A stretch of DNA of 64,000 nt from Amphibalanus amphitrite (taxonomy: Eukaryota > Arthropoda > Thecostraca > Balanomorpha > Balanidae): the NCBI RefSeq assembly GCF_019059575.1, contig NW_024881837.1, positions 464,501 to 528,500 on the forward strand, in the 5' to 3' direction. The translations under genes and the position numbers were made by a program. Under the pieces are notes generated by a model. The model worked only from the letters and a program-made list of their open reading frames with translations. It made no database searches and was not told the origin of the DNA. This document shows positions 9,729 to 21,700 of this stretch, piece after piece. How positions within the stretch are numbered: the stretch's first letter is position 1; each line of letters opens with the position of its first letter.

Positions 9729-12700
9729 GTAAGGTATGAGGCGCTACGACCTTGAACCTCGTAGTGGGGTGGGCCATGTGTTTTTGTTTAAGTTCATTCC
9801 CCGCACATGGAGACCCAGTCAGGCCGGTATGGGGTGTATGAGCGATATTCTGTCATTTTCTACGGTAAGAAACTTTGTTTAGTTGAACGGCATTAAAATG
9901 ACAAAACTCACCGGGTGGATTGACATTCGACGTCTTTATATCTACCTGCATTCGACGCAACTCGGTCTACATTGCTGCCAGGATTTGCGTTATCAGGGCT
10001 TTGTCCGCATATATTATTCGCTGAAGCCCCACCTACTGTGTCGCTGTCCTGACGACTGACGTTCGTGATAAAGGCAGTCTTCTGTGGTGATATCTGTAAA
10101 CGTGAAATCATATCTGTCGGAATGTTCGAGCTTCTGTGTGTTGCGTATGAGCTGTTTCTCCGCTCATTCGTTTGTATCACCTGTGCTCAGTAGCAACGCT
10201 TCGTTACGTAAAAGAGCTTGTCTTTGTCGTGAGTCCTAGCCGTGTGATAAGTCACGGCCTGTAACTAACCACTCCTTGCCGTGGCATTTCAGTGCTGCTT
10301 AGCTGACTTACGTGCGCTATTTCCGCCCCAAAGCACGGTGCGGTCCCGATTTGTGTTCCGCACCTCGGGCTGGTGTCAACTGTCAGTTTGCAATGTCAGG
10401 AATAGTTTCGACACACATGCAAACTATATTCCAGACCTTTTTCGTCAGGAACATATAACCTTGTCTGTCAATTAGCCTTGTCTGTCAATTAGCCTTGTCT
10501 GTCAATGACACTTTTTAGCCCGGCGATGTGCCACAGCCGTGTGCTCGTGGTCATGATTCATGACTCTGGAGTCGTGAGTCGTGACATTGAGTCACAACCC
10601 ACGCATATTTAGTCTGACCGATGGCACACGCTGCCGCACAGTACCTATCACGGAGTACCTACTCCCGTAAAAGTACTTACACTTCCCCCTCCCGTAACAC
10701 GACCTAACGATCTGAGCACACTTTCTCCCTCCCGTAAGAGCATCCTTTCCCGCTCTCGTAAAGGATCACTTTCCCGCTACCGTAAGGGTACATTTTCCCA
10801 CTGACCGCACCTCTCACGGTACTATCACCCGTACTATACCGTCGGGGGTGGGTCCGGGGTGGTGCTGATATCGGGGTGACGCCGTGACGGTCGCCGTGGC
10901 CGTCACGTCACCTCAGTGTCGCGGCGCGATACGGGGGGCTGATAGGACATCCCTCCCACGGCCACTCGTGTGTGACCTTGTGACCGCTGGTGGCCATGTG
11001 AGGTTAGAGAAGAAAGGAGGGAGGGATGAAGAGAGGAAGACAGATAAGAGTGGAAGACACAAGAGTGTTAACTGCCTGTTAAAGGGACACTCCCACCTTA
11101 ACATTAGTTTTGAGTTGAGATAGCCAAATTGGTGGCCATGGCCTGCAAATACCGGTTTGGGCACTCACAACATCGAAAAATGTTTTAATTCGAAGATATG
11201 GAATTTCAAACTTGCAGTTTTCGGATTCTAAGGGGCTAATGCATTGGAATGCCCCCTTAGAATTTGTGACGTCAGCGGAGATCTAACGATTTTTAAATCT
11301 TAGACTAAAACCATCGTTAACACGTGGTGGTATACGCTGCTTTGCGCGCAGCGTCTGCCGCACTTTAAGGCTGCCAAATTATTGCTTCCAAATAAAGTCG
11401 CTAGTAACAGGGGAGATCCCAAAAAGTAAACAAAAGTAAAAGCCTAATATCTTGAAAACCAGTGAATATTTTTCGGTGAAATTTGGTAGATATTCGTTTT
11501 CGCTCTTTCTGAACCAAGGGACATCACTTTCATGCCAATTCATTAACTTTTTTGAAGGTGGGAGGGTCCCTTTAAGACGAATGCTGACTGCAGGTACTAG
11601 TAAAGTCGGATCAATAAAATTCTTGTCTCGGCCTGGATAAGACATTTGGGACCTTTATTTAAAATAAACGGTGACGAGTGAACCTTCAGCTGAAAACTTA
11701 ACGGTAAAAACGACAGACTTCTGATGATGACAGGGTAGAGTAACTCTTCCTTAGAAATGTGCCACCTCCCCCCCCCCCCCCCAGAAACAGCATTTCGATC
11801 AATATAACACCTCAGATAGCGTATCGGTCCGCTTCTCTACTCTGATAGTGTCTGATAGCGAAACCATTCAAGGTCTTTATACTCTCGACAGCGTACCTTG
11901 ATTGAAATCGCTCGACTTTTGTCGGGTTAAGATGCTGTTATTTTAATTGCATCGCATGTTTTTGAACTTGAAACCTAGATGTTATGGATTGAACGGTCTC
12001 AAGCGGTGTAGCAGCTTTGAGCGCAATTCACCCCGCCGAGCTTCTAAGATGTATATGTACCATGTAGGACTACGGCTCTACAAGTTTCGGTGTGATCAGC
12101 CTAGTCAGTATGATGTTATTTGCAAAGCGAAACAAAACATCACTGATTACCTGATGACTGACGCCCCTGATTTGGCAGCTGACACGACAGTCATTCAAAT
12201 ACCTACAGCTGAGCAGACTCGTGATAAAACCGGAGAATAGAGAAACAGACGGCTAACCAATTGGCCCATCTTTCGAAAGACTCTCATCGCACTCGTTTAT
12301 AAATAGGCATGGCACTCGGCTCTCAACATTGAACGCCAAGACACGACTATATATTCCGTGGCCAAGAGCACAATGTGTATGAATAGGATTTTATAAGAGG
12401 ATCTTCAATGTTCGAGGCACGGACCATCATCTTGTGTGAAAAATGTAATCAATCAAAATCAAAAGCCAGAAAGAAATAAGTCACAGGTGATGGCGGTAAT
12501 GGTGCTTGAAAAGCAACTAAACATTTGATATTAACCGTTAGGAGTAAAAAAAGCATTACATTTTTTTATTTAATTACGGCATTTCTGCCAACTGATCTCC
12601 ATTCTACTGGGCACTTTTGCGGCACACTCGGGCAAAAAAAAAATGTCCGGTGCAGCAGTTGGTAAGAAATTCTCAAAGGATTTGAAGAAGGCAAAGGCTT

Positions 12701-15700
12701 TCTTACAAAAAGAAGATGGATTCCCTGCAATTAGTTTGTACGATCACATGGCGGAAATCGTAACCAAAGTTCTGGATGAACAGATCGAGGATTCGGTAAA
12801 TTCGATAGAGCAGCTGAGCTTAGAACTGAAGCGGAAACGGTTCTATCAAACGGACACAAATGCACTATTCGAAGATGCTCCTCCCGTTGCATTGGCGGAA
12901 GAGGCAAAGACCATGGAGGAACTATTCATTCCAGCAGATAGCCTTGAAGAAGAAAACATCGAAGAGCAGGAAGAGCTCGGAACACTTCCACCAAATGTAA
13001 TGGAAAACCTGTTCTTCTTTGAACAAGCCGGTCTTGGTCTGCCCCGTCAAGAAGCCTTTCACTTGTCGCTGGCAATCAGGTCGCTGATGCGAGAGACGCG
13101 TCTGCAAAAAGTGCGCTTTTGGGGAAAAGTTCTTGGCATGGAGAAGAACTACTACGTTGCGGAGGCAGAGTTCCAGGAAGGCGAAGAACCTGAAGAGGAG
13201 GAAGATGCGCCGATTGATGAGGAGCTGCCGGACCTGCCGACGGACGAGGCCATGGACGAACTCGGCGAGGAAGAAGAGGAGAGGGAACCGGCCGATCCCG
13301 TCGTCAAGTACACCCCTCCGCCCAAACCTCCTGTCGAACCATACGGCACTGGAGCGAACAAGAAAGTGTACTTCGTGACCAACGGACCAGGATGTCGGTG
13401 GGTTCGACTCCCGAACGTCACTCCCACAGAGATCTTTGTGGCACGAAGAATCAAGAAACTCTTCACGGGTAACCTGGACAACCCAGTTTTGACATACCCG
13501 CCCTTCCCCGGAACGGAGAAGAACTATCTGCGCGCGCAGATCGCCCGCATCACAGCTGGCACTCATGTCTCTCCGCTGGGTTTCTACCAGTTCGACGAGG
13601 AAGAAGAAGCCGACTTGGGGGACGAGGAGTCGCCCCAAAACTGCGTGGAGAACCCAGAGTTCGAGCCGATCCCGGTGCGGGAGCTGGCGGCCGCCGACTT
13701 GAGCCAGTGGTGCCACCACACGCTGCACATCCTGCCGCAGGGCCGGTGCCAGTGGTGGAACCCTTCCACTCGAGGGGAGGACGAGGAAGAAGTGGAGGAA
13801 GAGGAGGAGGAGGAAGCTCCTGCCGAGCCCGAGGTGGGCCCGCCGCTGCTGACCGCTCTCTCCGAGGACGCCACGATGGAGGGAATGCCGGCTTGGGTGG
13901 CCCGCATGTCCTCCCACCTCTCCTCCGTCCACGCCCTGGCAGTCATCCGATCCACGCTCTGGCCCGGAGCCGTGGCGTTCTGCAACGGCAAGAAGTTCGA
14001 CAACTTCTACATCGGAACGGGACACAAGTTCAGCTCTGCCAACTTCAGTCCGGAGCCGCCTCCGGGCCGGGACGTCTGCTATCCGCCACACCAGGATACC
14101 AACCACGCCACGGACCCGACACCGGAGGAGGAGGCCGACTTCCTCGCCGCTCAGCGAGGAGAGGAAGAGGAGGAAGAAGAGGGAGAAGACGAGGAAGATG
14201 AGGAGGACGATGAGGACTGAAGTGGGAAGGCAGAGATAATATGATGTGATACTGGTTCACACAGCGGGAGGGTAGCGCTGAGCTACAGTCCAACGTTATT
14301 ACGGGATCTGACGATGCCCGAGAACAGCCCGACAACCAAGGCGTTAGAATTTACGCAAAATGATGCGGCTGTTGCGACCTGTGATGAAGTGGGATGGGAC
14401 TAGGAGGTAGAACTGCTGGGCTAGTCACCCGTCACTGATGACATTGATAAGTGATAAGTGATAAATAACATGTTCGAGATAACTTTGTGTGAAATACAGG
14501 ATTAAAGTTACACCCTTTTTCTCACCGCGTAGTAAAAGGCAATGGTACCTATTTCGACAAAGAAAAACAAAACTTGAAGGCGTATATCTCCAGTAAAGAT
14601 ATGCGATTCTCCACATCGGCACACACAATGCCCAACATTGAAGCTACCGCCCAGTGATGATAAGACCAAATACAAACGTTTGCATTTACAGAACAAAAGT
14701 TAAAGTCACAAATTACCGTCACATGAGGGCATACCTATATCGTCTTGGATAAATGAATACCAGTAAAACGCCTTTTGGGCGAAGGACGAGCGAGCGAGAT
14801 AGTGAGCCCTGCACGTGCAGAAGGGCGAGAGGGTACTTCCAACGGGCCTGAGCAAAGCACCCTTCTAACCGGTCGCTAATGGTGTGCCAAATTTGAACGC
14901 CATTGGCCCAGCCGTTCCTGAGATCTGGAAGCGGCATTCTGCACGTGCGCACGTGCAAACGGGGTCCGAAATGACTTTTGCACGGCACCCTACTAACCGG
15001 TCCCCAACCGTGTAGCAAATTTGAGCGCAATCAGCCCAGCCGTTCTCGAAATCTGGAAACGCCCCCTGCACGTGCGCACGTGCAGCAGCACCTGACCCTA
15101 ACCACAACACATGGGAATTGTCGGAGAGCTCACAAGCGTGGGTCAGCCAGATAGAGAATGAATGTATTGAGCGACAGAACAGAGTTTATATACCAAAACA
15201 GTTGGGCGTTGGCCCGCACTTCTTTAGGCGGTGGCCGAAACGGGGAACACGATGATTGGCTGACAAACGACAAGAGAAGCAATGCGATTGGTGGACCAAA
15301 AGGTTACAGCGAGGCTGGCGTGATGATAATCAATACCGGGGGAGCTGGGCCACGATGCTGCGGTTTTTATATTGTCCGACGCTCGTATTGATCTGGTCGG
15401 ACAAAGCGAGCAGTACTTATACAAATCAATATTGAGGTAGCATATAGCGAAATATACCGTGCGACACATGTCACCCTCCCTATGAGCCGACGACAGGAGG
15501 CATGACAATAATCAGCACGTAAAACGTACGGGTAATACATTTTAAGATGAACGTATTTGAAAATGGTATGAACATGTAATTAGGTGTCATGGCAATATCA
15601 CCTACTACCTGCCACGGTGGCTTGAATGGTTCTTCATGGTCCTTTGACATATATGTTGAATAACACTGTAAAGGAAAAGAGCCATTGCCGGGACGTTTAG

Positions 15701-18700
15701 CGTTCCCGTCAAGGTCGTGGAGCTTACGGTTGGGCGGCTCCTCTGCTCTCTGGCAGGGACCGCTCCTGGGCATCTCTGGCCCTCGGCATCTCTGGCCGAA
15801 TATCAATTCAATTGATTTTCAGTGAATTGACCATGATATTCACGTATTTAAGTGTTCATACGATTTACAAAACGCTTGTAAGACTGATTGCCAAAATGAC
15901 ATGGGATGTGAACAAAATTAAACACAGCACTGTAGTAGCCCATTTCCCGGTAATTGTGGAGTACGTTATGTACCACTTTAGACAACATGGGTTCCAATCA
16001 CGGACGAAACGAAACGTATTTAACCATTTAATCGCCTGGATAATCTTGATGCACTGTAACCACTGTAACACAATTTCCAAAGCACGATATCACTGGCACT
16101 TCGTAGACTAAACAACAAAAGTCTGCCATTTGTAATAGGTCTTGTCGGTTATCTTAAATTTGAAATATCAGATTTGTGTCTTCAATTTAGCGCTGTGATT
16201 TGCACTCCGTCGATTTTCGTTGTTGTTGATGTTGGTGGTGGTGGCTTTTCCTCCATGAGGTTGAGGATATCGCAGCAGGTTGGTGTGCCATGCGCTGTCG
16301 GCGAGCTCCGTTGAGGTTTAATGCAGCTCGTTTTTGGACTTCGGTCTTGCATAAGACAGATTATCTTGTCGGGGCAGAGCTGAACACTGTATACGGTGTC
16401 GCTAGAGTATGACGGTTCCAGAGTAGTCACTGGTCAGCACCCTAGTCGATGACGTGACGTAGGGGTGACGCACCGTATCGGAGCACGGACGAACCTCCGG
16501 TCTGCGGTGTCAGTGCAGATGTAGATGCTGGAGTCCGTTGCGAGGGGCGCAAGTCCCCTCGACCGCCGCTGCCACCATTGTCGGAGAGCTCACAAGCGTG
16601 GGTCAGCCAGATAGAGAATGAATGTATTGAGCGACAGAACAGAGTTTATATACCAAAACAGTTGGGCGTTGGCCCGCACTTCTTTAGGCGGTGGCCGAAA
16701 CGGGGAACACGATGATTGGCTGACAAACGACAAGAGAAGCAATGCGATTGGTGGACCAAAAGGTTACAGCGAGGCTGGCGTGATGATAATCAATACCGGG
16801 GGAGCTGGGCCACGATGCTGCGGTTTTTATATTGTCCGACGCTCGTATTGATCTGGTCGGACAAAGCGAGCAGTACTTATACAAATCAATATTGAGGTAG
16901 CATATAGCGAAATATACCGTGCGACAGAATGCATTGCCTGGTAGGTGCCTGCCTGTATACCAAGTTTCAGGGAAATCGCCCCAGTAATTACCGAGCTACT
17001 GAAATGGGAACAAATTTGGCACCTCTTATTGTTGTATTTTGCACGTGCAGTGGGGGTCACTCACATAGATGAAGAGTATCCGACCTTTGGTAGAAGGGAT
17101 GCAGCTACCCTGTAAAAATTACCGCAAGACAATCGCTCAAGCCGCTGCTGAGATACGGGCCTCTCAAAATCATTACTTTTGCAAAACTGCTTGAACACCC
17201 TTGACTTTTCACGTGGCACGTGCCACGGCGGTCACTGAGATGTATCAAAAGTAGTCAATTACGGGGTAGAAGGGATGGGGCTACCCAGCAAAAAAGACCG
17301 CAGGCCATTCGGTCCAGCGGTTGCTGAGATATAAGCCTCTCAAAAGCGTTACAGGCCGGGCCGGGCCGGGCCGGGCCGTTCATACTGAGATTTTTCCGTT
17401 ATATTGAAAAGACTTCGCTTCGCTCGCTGCGCTCGCTCGCTCGTAATCAAAACGGCAACGTTATCGGCGATGGGATCCATCGCTGTCACAAAATGCGATG
17501 CATGAATCATTACAGTATGTCACAGCTCAATAAACACATAAACAGGTCCCCGTGTGTCTCTACAGATCCAGACGGGCAGCGGATTCCCCACGAGACTGAA
17601 AAATCATGTGACCGACCGTGATGCGACCTTATGTATGTGACCTCATGTGATTCCCTAGAGTAAACGGTGTCCTTCGACCGACGTCATATGTTTCCCCATA
17701 GTAAACGGTGCCCCTCGAATTACATTATAAGTGAGTCCCTAGAGTAAACGGTGTCTCGAGTGACCTCACGTACCCATCTATCCCGAGAACCAGCGTGAAA
17801 CCCTCTCCTCCGTCTTGCAACCTCACCCCTGTTTCTGCCTAACCGAAAGATCACCATGCACTTCTCATGCCATCACGTACCCCGTTTTTCTCTCGACAGA
17901 TCTCGTGGACCCGGTGGACCTCCGTCGAATCCGCACCGACCCCCTCTGGTGCAAACGGTTTATGGCACACGGCGACAATGTCATGGATCAGGCGTTCAAG
18001 TTCATGGTCGACTCACTCAAATTCCGAAAAGAAATGAACGTTAATGGTAAGTGTTAGTTTTAATGAGGTTGTGTTTCTCGTTGGCCAGCCGGTATTCGCA
18101 CCGAATTACCTTATGCATCACCACGTCAAATTCAGCCACGCAATTCGACGCCTAGCTAATGTCGATGTCCATAAAGAATGCCTCCTTCATGCAGCTTCCG
18201 GTTTCCTCGAAACGTACATTTTTTCATTGTGATTTCAGTAGCTGTATACATATTCACACAGCGTATGGTGGGATGTAGAATGGACGCCGTCTTTCCTCAT
18301 TGAGACTTCGCTTGGGTCCAATGAGACTTACCTAACACACCGCTCTCGATGTGGTGTGTTAGGTACTCTCAGTGCGGTGTGTCGCGGTAGACACATCCCT
18401 TTCAATCGTTGCACATCAGTGACGCTTCACCTCCCTCTTCCTCAGCACTGACACTACAGTCGGTGGACCAGGCGCTCTTCAAGAAGGGCGTCATGGCTGC
18501 CCACGGCCGGGACAAGGCTGGCTGCGCGGTGGTCATCTTCAGCGCGCGCCTGCACGAGCGCGTCTCCGGGGCGCAGTTCGAGGAGGTGAAGAAGTTCCTC
18601 GTCTTCTGGCTGGAGAAAATGGAGAGGTGGGTGACATCACAGACGAGATTCTTGTCTCAGCCACCAGCCGCGAGCTGTGTATTGTGTAGTGATAAAGGAT

Positions 18701-21700
18701 CAATCAGTACCGGCCTACATCGTATTATATGCAAATCGCTTGTCTTAGTAGTTAGTACGCAAGAACGAGACAGTTGTTTACAAACGTACTGGCCGAAGTA
18801 CTGCAGTGTTTAAACGTTTGAAATTCCCACCATTGTCCTTAAATCTAGTCACAATTCATGCGGCTCTGACAAGGGAGAGAAGACTCATCAAAACTGGATA
18901 GATACCCGGCAGGCGGCAACCTTCTGAACACTGAACAGCATTGGCAACATAAGCTCCGCTTCCTGATACGCTCCCCTGCTTCAATTCACCGTTTTTCATC
19001 GTATCCCCTACAAGTGGCTTATCTAGACCGGCGGCGGGTAACCATGTGGTTTTTACCGAGCACCTGTGATAGCCTTGGCCGATCATAGCGGCACTCCGGT
19101 CAGCCAGTGCCGCTGGGGAGGGGGGGGGGGCGATATCTGCCCTGCTATCGGGGCGATGGGATGGCCCAGGCCGACACCGACCCGCCTAGTGGCGGTGGCC
19201 GAGCTACGTGAACATCCCCCCCCCCCCCCGTGGGATAAGCGATACCCTGTAGTGGGATAGGCTGTGATTTGTGAACATGGACATTGGACAGGGTTAGCTG
19301 CACCGTCATCAGGCATGCATACAGTTTTGTAGAGAATCACGAATTTGGGCGGCAGCAGTTAAATCAACAACCGAGCGTGATTGGCTATTTCAGGGCTCTA
19401 TTTGCGATTCACATACCGGCAATGATACCGAGGCCTTGGCAGACCGATTGCAGGAGTGTTTGCGGAAACGATGGATTACGATTGTAAGATTATAGCCGAC
19501 TTCGTTTTGAATTATTAGTAATTGTACCCGCAACCCTTCACTTTTTTCTTTTCTTTTCCAGGGAAGAGAAAGGGAAGCGGATCACAATGTTCTTCGACAT
19601 GGGAAACGCCGGTCTATCTAACGTCGACATTCCATTCATCTCCTATCTCATCAACCTGTTCAAGTTCTACTACCCGGACTTGCTGAATGCTATCATGGTC
19701 TTCGAATTGCCTTTCATCATGAACGGTAAGATGGTATACAATACTGTTTGGCTTTTGTTGATTACTTATTTTGTTGATGACTAAATGCCTGTAAAAAAAG
19801 AACACTTGTAACATTCCCACTAACTGTTCCCGAAATACGTTTACAGTTTCGAAATTGGTACGTAAAGGGTTGCAACTTGCAGGTCTAATAGAAATGCATT
19901 GTCACAAACTGTTTTATTTTCTCCAGCGGCGTGGAAGATCGTAAAGAACATGCTTCCCGCCAAGTCTCACCAGCTCATCAAGTTCGTCTCCAAGAAGGAC
20001 GTGACCACGTTGATACCTCAGAGCTGCGCCCTGAAGCGCTGGGGAGGTGAGGACGATTGGACCTACACCTTCGACCCGGCGGCGTGCGCCATGCCCCCCA
20101 ACCCATTCCTGAGTGACCAGCCGGACGGTCCCGAGGTCAGCAAGGTCAACGGCGAGCCGGTAGAGGTCAACGGGGTCAGCAACGGTCACCCGGGCCGGAA
20201 GGCATCCAACGCGCGGAAGCGGACCAGTTTGAAGACATCCAATCTGCACGACTTTCACAGCATCCGGGAGTCCCCCAGCACAGCTTCTGAGCCGGGCCCG
20301 AAGGTTTGTGTTCTAGCGGTTAGCCAGACTATCGTGCTGGTCGTTGTGTTCATGTTTTCCTGCCATGATAAACACAACGTTGGAACTTGTAAAAAGTGTG
20401 TCGTGTTGGCTGTATTCGTTTTGAACGTTTGTTTCATAGTCGTTTTTATATCAATTGGATTGCATATACAAAGGACGAGAGGGGAATGCTTGTATGCGAT
20501 TTTACGAGGTTTTACAATCAACCGTGTCAATCTGATGTTGTGCATCCTTCACGTGCACACTGCACACATCCACATCAAATTCTGTCCATCTATGTTCAGG
20601 TTCATTTCGGCGACGAGATCAGTACATCGAGTGATGACCTGTCGGGCAAGATGCCATCGGACAGCACCTCTGCAGAGCTCGGTACGTCAAACCGGAGCAC
20701 ACAGTCCCAAAGTGTAAACCGCTTCTTGGTGGCTTGAGTCATAAGCCAGTCGGTGTCTGGTTGCTTGTGTCTCTGCTGAGGGCCGGCATACGGAAGAGTG
20801 GAGAAGCGATGAACGATGCTGATTGAACCATGTTATGAACAACGAAACGCTATTGTTCCCCAGTTTCATGAGCTGAACTGTTCGAAAGGCATCCACGGCG
20901 AGGTTCTTGTGACGTCGGGACCCCGTTTTCAGGAGGGATGCTGCAGGTCACCCCCGGTGACGAGGTGTGGTTTGGTACCGGCTCATCGGGTGTCAAGAGG
21001 ACGGTCACCCTGGTCAACATCCGAGGCGCTCCAGTCGCCTTCAAGGTAGGACCTTCAAGATACTTCCTGATAAATGAGACCGGGAAGCAAAACGCCCCTT
21101 CAGTAGAAAGATAACCTCTTAAGGATATGAATGAAGCGGATTAAGCTCCGCGATCGAGCGTATTAAGCCTCTCCATCGTGCATGCCCAATGGCTTAGTGC
21201 TGGGTCATAAACGACTAGCTATTGAATCTCGCAATGATAAGACTCAGTGAAATATGTTACGATCTTGGTCTCGCAAGTCGTATACCATTCGACGAAGCAG
21301 TCGTCACATCCATTTCTGCGCACTCAAACCAGTCTCGCGTCCCACCGGATTCGCCAGTCGTCGATGACCAATACAGCCAGCGCCCCCTGAGAATCCCAAA
21401 CGCCCTCTGTTTTCCAGGTGAAGACAACCTCGCCGGAGAAGTTCCGCGTGCGTCCGAGCAGCGGTGTGGTTGGCACCGGCCACCGACAGACTGTGGAACT
21501 GCAGCTCTGTGACGGTGTAACCGCCCAGCATGTCATTACCGATCGGTTCCTGGTGGTGGCCGCGCCAGTGGCCCACGAGAGGGTGCCCGCTCGCGACATG
21601 GCCCGTCTCTGGAGGGTAGGTGTGTCCCTCTCATCTGATCATATCCCCGCTGACGGTGCATGTTTTAGGCCTCTGAGACATGTTGGCATGTCCTGGACTG

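Larger units (their letters stand above)
15119..16926 (-). mobile_element. LTR mini-retrotransposon (TRIM-like), 1808 bp
   Basis: Two 348-bp direct repeats, identical as read base by base, bound a 1112-bp interior. Each begins TGTCG and ends CGACA. The element is flanked by GAAT on both sides (15115-15118 and 16927-16930), a 4-bp target duplication. On the minus strand, a primer-binding-like TGGTGGCAGCGGCGG starts one base after the upstream LTR, and a purine-rich AGGGAGGGTGACATG precedes the other. This sets the orientation as minus. I see no gag, protease, reverse transcriptase or integrase, so it must depend on an autonomous partner. The primer site and 4-bp duplication resemble Gypsy-type elements (inference). 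Identical LTRs imply a recent insertion. Confidence 0.9.

Noticed and set aside
12922-14106. 394-codon minus-strand frame opposite the radial-spoke gene
   Set aside because: Shadow of the Glu-rich plus-strand frame. It has no family motifs.
15119-15466. Duplicated 77-codon gene at 15158 and 16618
   Set aside because: Both frames lie wholly within the two identical LTRs.
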